64,000 bases of DNA from assembly GCA_963697975.1 (NCBI GenBank), contig OY969111.1:1798001-1862000 (forward strand), in the 5' to 3' direction. Below are positions 15,851-23,791 of the stretch, piece by piece. Below the pieces are notes generated by a model that was not told where the DNA came from, made no database searches, and was given only the letters and a program-made list of their open reading frames with translations. Position 1 is the first letter of the stretch. Every line of letters starts with the position of its first letter. The position numbers were made by a program, and so were the translations under genes. Origin of the DNA: QHXM01 sp963697975. Its GTDB lineage: Bacteria > Acidobacteriota > Blastocatellia > Pyrinomonadales > Pyrinomonadaceae.

Positions 15851-18850
15851 TTAATACTCCTTCTCGAACTGCGAATGAACCCAGAGGAACTCCTGCCGCT
15901 TGTTCTGCACGCGGACCAGACCGCCGAATTTGGGGTCCTGCTCTTTCAGGAATGCGTGTAGCTCTCGCAAGATAGCGCCCTGCGCTCTGACCGCTTCGCC
16001 GTGTTCCATATCAGGCGCGTCGCTCCGGCCCAACCAGCCTCCCAATTTCTCTCCTCCCTTGAGCACCGACTCAATACTCTTCTGCCCCAGGTCCAACTCC
16101 TTCTCGATTCTTTTGTAGGCAGCTTCGTCCATCAGCAGCTTCGTCGCAGATGAAGCGACCGGCAGCACCAGACTGAGCGTAGTGGTCAGCACCTTGAAGA
16201 AAGGCGCAGCTTTCACGAACCATTCACGTGGCAAGCTCAAGTTATACACTCCGCGCCCGTCTTTCTCTCCATTCAAAGCGGGCAACGGCAGGCGAGAATG
16301 TTCGCACCACAACGTCAGGCGAAACTTCTGGTTGACCCAATTGGACAGACCGAAGAAGCCGGGTTCTACGGGCTGAAAACTGAACAAGCGCGGGCCTTCT
16401 TTGGCCTCGTCGGTCAGTGCCTGCATTAAGCCCCTGAACGCATCCTCAACCTGACTCATGAGGCGACGGTCGTTCAGGTCTAATGTTCGGAAGCGTTCCT
16501 CTTCTTCCCGCTCATGCTGATTCAACTGCTCACGAACCCCATCCAGCCTGAACCGCATCTGCTCAAACCCCTGAGCGACCAATTGCTCGACAGAGGTGCG
16601 CCGCGCTGCCGGAGCATTTTGCAGCAGACAATTTATGTCCTGCGCCTGATTACAACCCGACACGAAGCAGGGGAACGCCGTCATTCCCTGCCGCTTGAAG
16701 GCAATCAACTTTTGCACCTCGAACGCTCCGCGCCCCGGCTCATTCTTCCCGCATGGCTCGACACACGGGACGACGACCTCGCACCGCAACCCCTCCCAGA
16801 AGTTCTCGACCAACCATTTCACTTCGTGCGTCAGGATAGAAAGGAACGTTACAGGAGACGGAGCGCGCACGGTGATGCGGACATCGTTGCCAATATGTTC
16901 CAGCAACGCCCGCCCGTTGTAGTCGTAATCCAGCATCAGCCCGCGCTGCCAGTGAACGCTCTCCTTGTAATCCACACGCCCCAGCGAGAACTTATGCAGG
17001 CGCACGATCAACTGGTAGAACAACCCCTCTGCCGTCGCTGATTGTCCCTTTGCATCCACAATCCGGCAGATTTGCACTTGCTGCTCATCGCCCCCTGCCA
17101 CGCCCGTGAACCAAACGCGGCTCAGGTCTATCTCCGGGCGAACGTCAGGGACGAGTTGCGCGATCAGGCTTGTGTAGCGAAGTTGAGCGACCTCAGCCGC
17201 CGAAGGCTTGACGCTTTTGTCGAAGGCATTTCTGACTCGCTGCCAGAAGCCAATCTCGTCAGCCTCATCGGACGGCAACGCCACTTTGTATGAAAGATCA
17301 AACCGCTCCATCAGCCGCAAGAAGACCGGATGCAACCTCGGCTCGTAGCGGAATTCTTCCTCCCTTGCTGGATCGTTCCACAACTGGCTCAGCCGTGCAA
17401 AACTCACCAGTCCGTGCGCATCGCGGGTCTGTTTATCATCAAGCACAAAGCTGATGGCCGTCGCCAGCCAATCGGGCTTGAGAACCACGATGTCATGCAG
17501 AGTCGGGTCGTGCTCGTAATGGATGAGATGCCCCAGCCGGTGAGAGATATTCACGAACAGCCGAGCTTCCTCTTCACCCATCTTGTGTTCGCGGCAGATT
17601 TCCAGCACTTGCTCCAACGGCAGGTAGGCCGCGCCGATCTGCTTCAAAGACTCGCGCGCCTGCTGCCAGCTAGCAGGCACTGTGCGCCCCATTTCGGGGA
17701 GGCTTGCGGCTACCCGCGCGATGGCATCCTTCAACTCTGCAACGCCGTGTCGCTCACCTTTTTCGTCGGGCTTGCTCTCTACATGGAAGAAGTTGAGCAC
17801 CGTGTCGTGTCCGAACAGTTCCCAGAAGTCCTCCCGGTTCACATCCGGCTGGCGTTGACCGGGGCCGCCGTGCGTGGCGACGACGAGGATTTTGGCTTCC
17901 GGCTCACGATGCTTCACCAGCCTGATCCAGTCCTTAACGAAACCCTGCTCCGGCCCTTCGCGCGGCTTCCACACCACCAGATAAACCGCCGGGGCGCTGA
18001 AGAACAACTGGTGCGTGGGGCGATAGACCCGCTGCCCGCCGAAGTCCCAGCCGTTCAGCGTAATCTCCGTGCCACTATCTGGGCTGTATACCTTGATCGG
18101 CTTAATCTCAATCCCGTGCGTGGTCGGGCGTCCCTCCTCCCATTCGTCTCCCCGCAACGCGCCGAGAAGACAACTCTTCCCCACCTCACCCTCGCCAACC
18201 AAGATCAGCTTGGCCTCGTTCAGCACTATCTGCGCTTCTGACTTGGCACGTAGGTAGCGTTTGACTGCATCAATGCCCTCCTCGTAGGCCGCAGCTAGTT
18301 CGGGTTTCAGGGGATTGTCTTTGAGGTCGAGTTCCGCTAGATTCTCAAGCTGCGCCATCGACGCTGGTAAATCAGTGACGCGATTAGTTTGAAGGTCAAT
18401 TTTCTTCAGTGCCTGGAGTTCGCATAGCCACTCAGGAAGAGACTCTAACTTGCATTCGTCGACGTAGAGTCTTTCGAGATGCGTCAGTTGACGAATGCAC
18501 CCCGGAAGTCTTTGCAGAGGATTCCCACCTGTGTACTTTACGCCCAGGAGGAGACCCCGCAGGTTCTGGAGTTGTCCGATTGCGTCGGGCAAATCTTTAA
18601 CTTGGTTGTTGGAGATATCCAGCCCCCGCAACTGCGTAAGCTGACCTAGCCACTCCGGCAGCGATGTCAGTTGGTTACTGGCGAGGTCCAGCGATTGCAA
18701 TTGCGTGAATTGGCTCAGTGACTCCGGCAATTCAGTGAGTTTTGCTGAGTCCGATTTCCGGTCGCCACTCAGAACGAGTTGTGTCTCCCCCACCCGACGC
18801 GCCTCTTCAATCTTCTCTTCCGCTTTTCGATAAGCCTCGTCGCGTGCCAT
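15851..18850 (-). CDS. Bacterial Roco protein: LRR - Roc GTPase - COR, with large C-terminal region
   Basis: The 999-residue protein has leucine-rich repeats at about 36-185 (LPEWLGQLTQLRGLDIS-type units), then a Ras-like Roc domain with P-loop GEGEVGKS at 219-226, G3 motif DFGGQ at 269-273 and G4-like VVATHGG at 323-329, then a COR-like region to about 620. The C-terminal third has a cysteine-rich patch (CVEPCG, FPCFVSGC), a coiled-coil stretch (EQLNQHEREEEERFR) and a hydrophobic segment near 895-920. Roco proteins are GTP-regulated dimeric switches; the bacterial roles are poorly known. It lies 103 bp downstream of an XRE regulator on the same strand and may be co-transcribed with it. Confidence 0.9.
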   Translation of the reverse strand: MARDEAYRKAEEKIEEARRVGETQLVLSGDRKSDSAKLTELPESLSQFTQLQSLDLASNQLTSLPEWLGQLTQLRGLDISNNQVKDLPDAIGQLQNLRGLLLGVKYTGGNPLQRLPGCIRQLTHLERLYVDECKLESLPEWLCELQALKKIDLQTNRVTDLPASMAQLENLAELDLKDNPLKPELAAAYEEGIDAVKRYLRAKSEAQIVLNEAKLILVGEGEVGKSCLLGALRGDEWEEGRPTTHGIEIKPIKVYSPDSGTEITLNGWDFGGQRVYRPTHQLFFSAPAVYLVVWKPREGPEQGFVKDWIRLVKHREPEAKILVVATHGGPGQRQPDVNREDFWELFGHDTVLNFFHVESKPDEKGERHGVAELKDAIARVAASLPEMGRTVPASWQQARESLKQIGAAYLPLEQVLEICREHKMGEEEARLFVNISHRLGHLIHYEHDPTLHDIVVLKPDWLATAISFVLDDKQTRDAHGLVSFARLSQLWNDPAREEEFRYEPRLHPVFLRLMERFDLSYKVALPSDEADEIGFWQRVRNAFDKSVKPSAAEVAQLRYTSLIAQLVPDVRPEIDLSRVWFTGVAGGDEQQVQICRIVDAKGQSATAEGLFYQLIVRLHKFSLGRVDYKESVHWQRGLMLDYDYNGRALLEHIGNDVRITVRAPSPVTFLSILTHEVKWLVENFWEGLRCEVVVPCVEPCGKNEPGRGAFEVQKLIAFKRQGMTAFPCFVSGCNQAQDINCLLQNAPAARRTSVEQLVAQGFEQMRFRLDGVREQLNQHEREEEERFRTLDLNDRRLMSQVEDAFRGLMQALTDEAKEGPRLFSFQPVEPGFFGLSNWVNQKFRLTLWCEHSRLPLPALNGEKDGRGVYNLSLPREWFVKAAPFFKVLTTTLSLVLPVASSATKLLMDEAAYKRIEKELDLGQKSIESVLKGGEKLGGWLGRSDAPDMEHGEAVRAQGAILRELHAFLKEQDPKFGGLVRVQNKRQEFLWVHSQFEKEY

Positions 18851-18953
18851 AGCCGCCGCCTTTCTTGTTTATGTCATTCGGCAAGAGTTGTCATCAGCGA
18901 AGTGTGGTGCGGGCGCAGCCGCGCCGGGTAGCGCACTTTTAAGGTGTTGAGAG

Positions 18954-19232
18954 TTAGCGGCTACGTTTCGGCTTACCCGGCAATCTGTCTGGCAAATCCA
19001 GATCGTCATCGGCAAGCGTTTCCATGCTCACGCCTGCCGCGCGAGCATATCGCAGGAGAATCATCAACGGAGGCTCATTCTTTCCCAGCTCATACTTCGA
19101 GATACTGTGATACGCAATCTGGTCGTCAACTCCGAGGCGGCTAAGCATCTCTGTCTGGGAAAGACCGAGAGCATTCCGAATTGCCAGGAGTTTTTCGGCC
19201 AGACGCTCAGGTCTCGGACGTGCGCTGCCCAT
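18954..19232 (-). CDS. XRE-family helix-turn-helix regulator, copy 1
   Basis: I choose the ATG at 19232 because AGGAGGT lies 8 nt before it; a longer frame upstream lacks support. The 92-residue protein is almost only an HTH domain (LLAIRNALGLSQTEMLSRLG ... ISKYELGKNEPPLMILLRYARA) with a short tail DDDLDLPDRLP followed by lysines. A close paralogue with the same tail lies at 55829. It is divergent from a structured RNA at 19310-19631 whose promoter spacer contains an inverted repeat, so it may repress that RNA. The Roco gene follows on the same strand. Confidence 0.88.
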   Translation of the reverse strand: MGSARPRPERLAEKLLAIRNALGLSQTEMLSRLGVDDQIAYHSISKYELGKNEPPLMILLRYARAAGVSMETLADDDLDLPDRLPGKPKRSR

Positions 19233-19250
19233 CAGGAACGACCTCCTGAC
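19230..19250 (-). promoter_or_regulatory. Hairpin that places the XRE ribosome binding site in its loop, copy 1
   Basis: On the minus strand TCAGG-AGGTCGTT-CCTGA immediately precedes and touches the ATG at 19232. The loop holds AGGT of the ribosome binding site. The second XRE gene has the same layout with a longer stem (55810-55831), which suggests a conserved translational control site or a protein-binding operator. Confidence 0.5.
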
Positions 19251-19274
19251 AGGACAGCAGACGCAAGTTCTACC

Positions 19275-19303
19275 TTGCATCTATGGCTAGTTATCCATAT
19301 AAT
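19275..19303 (+). promoter_or_regulatory. Promoter of structured RNA copy 1, with inverted repeat in the spacer
   Basis: TTGCAT (19275-19280), a 17 bp spacer and a perfect TATAAT (19298-19303). The spacer carries TATGG-N8-CCATA, a likely XRE operator. The RNA copy at 55 kb has TTGCTT-17-TAAGAT at the same distance (19 nt) before its first hairpin, so the assignment rests on conservation as well as on match to consensus. Confidence 0.6.
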
Positions 19304-19309
19304 GCGCTG

Positions 19310-19631
19310 GCCCAACGTGGTTGCCGTGAGTGTGAACCTTTCATACTCAACGGCGATGCTCATCTACTCAGTTTTGAGGTTGAGGGTTGAGCTACGCATT
19401 AACCGTTGCCTTAAAGTTTTCAAAGACTGGAACAGAGCGCATCATAACAAAGAGCGCGCCCACTTCACATCAACTTTATGACCTCACGAAAGCGATAGAC
19501 AAAACTTCACCGGGAGTGCGGCAAGGGTGGACGCACTTCCCCTTCTCGCACGCCCGCTCTAGTGGAAGAAGCGGGCTGTGCGACGAAGGCCGCCGCGTTG
19601 CATCCCTCGCACCCGGCGGCCTTAGTTTTTA
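19310..19631 (+). ncRNA. XRE-associated structured RNA, copy 1 (about 320 nt)
   Basis: The RNA begins about 7 nt after the TATAAT and contains, in order, hairpin H1 (19323-19354, GCCGT...ACGGC with one bulged A), a GAGGTTGAGG region, hairpin H3 (19512-19541, loop GCAAGGGTGGA), hairpin H4 (19546-19583, loop with GTGGAAGA) and a terminator hairpin H5 (19586-19623) followed by AGTTTTT. Every one of these elements recurs, in the same order, in the second copy at 55483-55760, with compensatory base changes in H3 and H4. No open frame is shared by the copies. It fills the 470 bp gap between XRE and the AlkA-type gene. Its function is unknown. Confidence 0.72.
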
Positions 19632-19702
19632 ACTACGCTGCCAGCACAACCTGCTCCCGCCTTTGACGCAAAACCAATCAATCGGCGACACTCAGACACG
19701 CA

Positions 19703-20647
19703 ATGGACATCCTGATAAAACCTCGCGCGCCGTTTGATTTCGCTGCTACCGCGCGCTTCCTGCGCTTCACCGAAGCAGAGGCGGTTGATACTTTCACAGA
19801 TGGAATTTACCGCCGCGCAATTCATTTCGAGAATCAATTGCATCTGCTGAAAGTCGAATCGGAGGGTACGCTCGCGCGCCCGCAGCTTGCCGTTACGCTT
19901 GACGGTAAGCTGCGCGTGACCACCGCCGGGATGAAGATGGCGGAGACGCTCGTGCGTCGAATCTTCAGCGTTGACCATGACCTCAAACAGTTTCGCGCGC
20001 AGGTCGCGGGCGACCCGTTGATGAGCAAGCTCGAAGCCGCACATCGCGGGCTGCATCTTGCGCGTTGGCCTCGCCTCTTTGAAGCTCTGGTCAGTTCCAT
20101 CCTCTTACAGCAAATCTCGACCGCCGGGGCATGGACGATGAAACGCCGCCTCGTGGAAAAGTTCGGAGAGATTTTGCAGACGAACAAGGAGACCTTCTAC
20201 GCCTTCCCGCGCGCCGAAGCTCTGGCGCGGGCTAGTGTTGATGACCTTCGCGCGATTGGTCTGACAGGCGCGAAGGCCGTCAGCATGATTGAACTGGCGA
20301 GGCGCGTGAATGAGGGAGAGCTAAACGAAGATGAACTGCAACATGAAGAGAACGAATCGTTGATTACGCATCTCACACAGTTGCGCGGCGTTGGACGTTG
20401 GACGGCGGAGTGGGTTTTGATGCTTCACTTCGGGCGGGCAGATGTTTTCCCGGCGGGCGATCTGGCCTTGCGCGGCTTCGTCTCGAAGTATTACAACGAC
20501 GGCGCTCCCGTGACGGAGCGTGAGATTCGCGCGCTGGCGGCGGCGCGCTGGAATAAGTGGGCTTCCTATGCCGCCATCTATTTTCTTGCGGGGATGCGTG
20601 CCGGAATAATCAGCCTTAAGCCTGAGAGCGTGCTATTATCAAACTGA
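19703..20647 (+). CDS. HhH-GPD DNA glycosylase, AlkA type
   Basis: The 314-residue protein has the helix-hairpin-helix LTQLRGVGRWTAEWVLM and the catalytic aspartate in FPAGDLALR, the signature of the AlkA branch of the HhH-GPD superfamily (no iron-sulfur cysteines follow). It should excise 3-methyladenine and other alkylated bases to start base excision repair. The N-terminal 110 residues look like the AlkA N-terminal fold. It is a single gene, with the ncRNA terminator upstream and a DUF2270 gene about 80 bp downstream. Confidence 0.9.
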   Translation: MDILIKPRAPFDFAATARFLRFTEAEAVDTFTDGIYRRAIHFENQLHLLKVESEGTLARPQLAVTLDGKLRVTTAGMKMAETLVRRIFSVDHDLKQFRAQVAGDPLMSKLEAAHRGLHLARWPRLFEALVSSILLQQISTAGAWTMKRRLVEKFGEILQTNKETFYAFPRAEALARASVDDLRAIGLTGAKAVSMIELARRVNEGELNEDELQHEENESLITHLTQLRGVGRWTAEWVLMLHFGRADVFPAGDLALRGFVSKYYNDGAPVTEREIRALAAARWNKWASYAAIYFLAGMRAGIISLKPESVLLSN

Positions 20648-20727
20648 AGGCCGACGAGCATGAGCAAAGAGCGAGCGGCCAAACGTTCTTTCAGTCTCGA
20701 ATCAAAGGAGATGAGTAATTCGACGCG

Positions 20728-21729
20728 ATGAGTTCTGACTTGCGGCCAAAAGGAACTACCGGTTCTTTATCCGGCACGGAACGCACCAGCAGCAGCAACA
20801 CAGGCCGCTTACGCCCCCCTACATCTCCCCCGACGGTCAGACCGCCTGAGACCAAAGCCACGACTGCCCAGCCGTCGCACCTGCCCAAACTTACTCCGGC
20901 AGAATTCAACACCGCGATGGTTCATTTCTATCGCGGCGAGGTGCAGCGCTCAAACACGTGGCGCAACCGCTTGGATACGACGACCAACTGGGCGGTCATC
21001 ACGGCGGGCGCAACGCTCTCTTTCGCTTTTAGCTCAACGTCCAACCCGCATTTTGTCATCCCGATCAATTCCGTCCTCGTCGCCTTTTTCCTTTTCATGG
21101 AAGCGCGCCGTTATCGTTACTACGAAATCTGGTCGAGCCGTGTCCGCGTGATTGAGACTGGATATTTCGCGCAACTGCTTGCGCCACAGAGCGCGGTTGA
21201 CAAAGACTGGGCCGAGCATCTGGCGGCGGATTTAATCACGCCGCATTTTACGATCAGCGAATGGGAGGCGGTCGGTCGCCGCCTGCGCCGTAATTATCTG
21301 TGGATTTTCATGCTGCTCGCGGTGAGTTGGAATCTGAAAGTTTATCTTCATCCGATACCGGCGGTCTCGTTTGACGAATTTCTCTATCGCGCGCGTGTCG
21401 GCGTTATGCCCGGCTCTGCCGTTTTTTTAGCCGGAGTTGTCTTCAATCTGGGAACATTTATCTTCGCCATCGCTACCGTGCGCCTGCGCGAAGCGACGGG
21501 CGAGGTGCTGCCGCGTCACGAATTTTCGCTCCGCAGCTTCACGCGTATTCCGGGCTTGACGCGCGTCGCTTCGGGCACACGCAGCGCCGCCACACGCCGT
21601 GCTAAACAGGCGCGTCATCGCGTGCGCGCCACGAGCAGCAGCGGCACTCTCTCCGGCGAATTCAAGCGCATAGACATCTCGGAAACGCCGGACAAAAGAA
21701 CCGTCACGGAAGAAACGATTGTTAAATAG
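20728..21729 (+). CDS. DUF2270-family membrane protein
   Basis: The 333-residue protein has a Pro/Ser/Thr-rich N-terminus (1-65), then a domain with NTWRNRLDTTTNWAVITAGATL and FLFMEARRYRYYEIW, which I recognise as DUF2270. Four membrane segments are visible (about 90-107, 112-127, 190-207, 232-255) followed by a basic cytoplasmic tail. The function of the family is unknown. A strong AAGGAG lies before a 6-codon upstream frame (ATG at 20711) whose stop overlaps this start as ATGA, so the short frame could couple translation. Confidence 0.8.
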   Translation: MSSDLRPKGTTGSLSGTERTSSSNTGRLRPPTSPPTVRPPETKATTAQPSHLPKLTPAEFNTAMVHFYRGEVQRSNTWRNRLDTTTNWAVITAGATLSFAFSSTSNPHFVIPINSVLVAFFLFMEARRYRYYEIWSSRVRVIETGYFAQLLAPQSAVDKDWAEHLAADLITPHFTISEWEAVGRRLRRNYLWIFMLLAVSWNLKVYLHPIPAVSFDEFLYRARVGVMPGSAVFLAGVVFNLGTFIFAIATVRLREATGEVLPRHEFSLRSFTRIPGLTRVASGTRSAATRRAKQARHRVRATSSSGTLSGEFKRIDISETPDKRTVTEETIVK

Positions 21730-21821
21730 TGATCAGTGGTCAGTGATCGGTGGTCAGTTAAAACAAGCGACTCGCTGTTTTGGCTGTTCACTGACTCCTG
21801 ACCACTGACCACTGACCACTA
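21729..21821. repeat. Iterated intergenic palindrome, family A copy 1 (AGTGGTC heptamers)
   Basis: AGTGGTC-like heptamers on the left and GACCACT heptamers on the right form a long imperfect hairpin around AAAACAAGCGA/TCGCTGTTTT. It begins at the DUF2270 stop codon and ends 5 bp before the hutH ATG, leaving no room for a usual ribosome binding site. Confidence 0.8.
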
Positions 21822-21826
21822 CTTTT

Positions 21827-23326
21827 ATGCTTGAACTTTCCGGCCAGAAACTTTCACTCGCACAGATTGTCGGGGTAGCACATGGGGCGGAGCATGTCGC
21901 GCTCGCCACCTCGGCACGTGAGCGCGTGCTTGAGTCGCGGCGCGTTGTCGAGCAGATTGCGGAGTCGGGTCGTGTGGTTTACGGCGTGAACACGGGCTTC
22001 GGAAAACTCTCGGACATTACCATTGCACCGCCAGGGTTGCGCGAGTTGCAGCTTAATCTGGTTCGCAGCCATGCGTGCGGCGTCGGCCCTGCGTTATCCG
22101 AGATGGAGACGCGAGCCGTGCTGCTCCTGCGCGCAAACGTGCTGGCGCTCGGCTACAGCGGCGCGCGGCCTCTGATTATCGAGATGCTTCTGCTGATGCT
22201 TGAGCGCGGCGTTCATCCCGTCATTCCCGAAAAAGGCTCTGTCGGGGCGAGCGGCGATCTTGCTCCGCTGGCGCATCTGGCGCTGACTCTCATCGGCGAA
22301 GGCGAGGCCGTTTACAAGGGGGAGCGGATGGCAAGCCTTGAGGCTCTCAAACGCGCCGGTCTTGAAGCAATCGAATTGGAAGCTAAAGAAGGTCTGGCGC
22401 TGCTCAACGGCACGCAGGCGATGGGTGCGGTCGGCTCCCTCGCTCTTCATCGCGCTGCAACTCTAGCGCACGCAGCAGACGTTGCGGGCGCGATGTCTTT
22501 GGAAGCACTGCGCGGCACGCCCGTCGCCTTCGATGAGCGAATACACGCCGCGCGCCCGCATCCCGGACAAATCGAAGTCGCAAGGCATCTGCGAGAACTC
22601 TTGAGCGAGAGCGAGATCAGGGCATCACACATCTTGAATGACCCGCGCGTGCAGGACGCCTACTCTTTGCGCTGTATGCCGCAGGTTCATGGCGCGGTGC
22701 GCGGCGCGCTCGAACACGCGCGCGAGATTGTCGAAACTGAGACGGGCAGCGCGACAGATAACCCGCTCGTCTTTGCAAGCGACGACGAACTTTTATCGGG
22801 CGGCAACTTTCATGGAGCGCCGCTCGCGCTCGCCTTCGATTACGCGGCGATAGCTGTGACCGATTTGATGAGCATCACCGAACGACGCATAGATCATCTT
22901 GTCAATCCTGCGGTGAACGAGGGCTTGCCGCCGTTTCTGACCCAGCAACCGGGCGTCTCTTCCGGCTTTATGATGGCGCAGGTCACAGCCGCCGCGCTCC
23001 TTTGCGAGTCGAGAGTGCTGGCGCATCCGGCGAGCATTGATAACGTCCCGACGGACGGCGGCAAGGAAGACCACGTCTCTATGGGCATGACGGCGGCGAC
23101 CAAACTGCGCTCCATTGTCGAAAATGCCGAACACGCCGTCGCTATCGAGTTGCTCTGTGCCGCCGAAGGTCTCGAATATCGCCAACCGCTGAAACCCGGA
23201 CAAGGGGTGCGCCGCGCCTACGAGATTGTCAGGGAAAGTGTGCCCCGCCTGACACGCGACCGCGCGCTCTCTTCGGATATTCAACAGATTGCCGAATCAA
23301 TCCGGCGCGGGCGTTTCGAGATTTGA
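21827..23326 (+). CDS. hutH: Histidine ammonia-lyase
   Basis: The 499-residue length and the sequence are typical. The A141-S142-G143 triad in GSVGASGDLAPLAH forms the MIO electrophile, and Y52 in VYGVNTGFG is the catalytic tyrosine. HutH deaminates L-histidine to trans-urocanate in the cytoplasm. The urocanase gene follows, separated by a small zinc-ribbon protein gene, so this is a histidine-degradation segment; hutI and hutG are not in the window. The start follows directly after a family A repeat and lacks a clear ribosome binding site. Confidence 0.97.
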   Translation: MLELSGQKLSLAQIVGVAHGAEHVALATSARERVLESRRVVEQIAESGRVVYGVNTGFGKLSDITIAPPGLRELQLNLVRSHACGVGPALSEMETRAVLLLRANVLALGYSGARPLIIEMLLLMLERGVHPVIPEKGSVGASGDLAPLAHLALTLIGEGEAVYKGERMASLEALKRAGLEAIELEAKEGLALLNGTQAMGAVGSLALHRAATLAHAADVAGAMSLEALRGTPVAFDERIHAARPHPGQIEVARHLRELLSESEIRASHILNDPRVQDAYSLRCMPQVHGAVRGALEHAREIVETETGSATDNPLVFASDDELLSGGNFHGAPLALAFDYAAIAVTDLMSITERRIDHLVNPAVNEGLPPFLTQQPGVSSGFMMAQVTAAALLCESRVLAHPASIDNVPTDGGKEDHVSMGMTAATKLRSIVENAEHAVAIELLCAAEGLEYRQPLKPGQGVRRAYEIVRESVPRLTRDRALSSDIQQIAESIRRGRFEI

Positions 23327-23460
23327 AGGGCGCTCGCGCTTTCTCCTCTTTTCTGCTATTTAATTACAGATTCAAATAATCTGACCTCGCAACTTTGAGC
23401 GTTCATCGGCAATGCTCAAGCGGCGTGGCTCATCAAAAGGCAACCGAGGAATAACTAATT

Positions 23461-23763
23461 ATGTCGAACGCGATGGATGAACGTGGGAAGGCGCTGGAAG
23501 ATGAATATTTCCGGCGCAAGGAACGGGAAGCGATTGAAAAGCTGCGCGCGAAGATGACCGCAGAGGAGCAGGAGAAAGCAAAGGCAGCCGCCGCGCTTCG
23601 CTGCCCCAAGTGCGACGGCACGCTCGAAGGCGTCATCGTTGACAAAGTCGAGATTGATGTCTGCAACACTTGCGGCGGCGCATGGCTCGACGCAGGAGAA
23701 TTAGAGCAACTGTCGAAACGAGAAACCGGCGGCTGGCTGAGCAAGCTCTGGGGAAGCGACTAG
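23461..23763 (+). CDS. zf-TFIIB domain protein
   Basis: The 100-residue protein has a charged helical N-terminus (residues 1-48, rich in E, K and R) and a zinc ribbon CPKC...CNTCGGAWLDAGEL, the zf-TFIIB pattern. Such proteins are common in bacteria but their roles are unclear. It sits between hutH (134 bp away) and hutU (28 bp), an unusual insertion in a histidine-utilisation segment, and is probably co-transcribed with hutU. GAGG lies about 12 nt before the ATG. Confidence 0.85.
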   Translation: MSNAMDERGKALEDEYFRRKEREAIEKLRAKMTAEEQEKAKAAAALRCPKCDGTLEGVIVDKVEIDVCNTCGGAWLDAGELEQLSKRETGGWLSKLWGSD

Positions 23764-23791
23764 TAAGAGCGGAAGAGTGGGTTAAGCTCTG

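Noticed and set aside
17330..18241. Long plus-strand frame opposite the Roco gene
   Set aside because: It is a mirror of the Roco coding sequence without start signals or a recognisable domain.
19107..19632. Plus-strand frames over XRE copy 1 and the RNA
   Set aside because: They are not conserved in the second RNA copy, where base changes keep stems and not codons.
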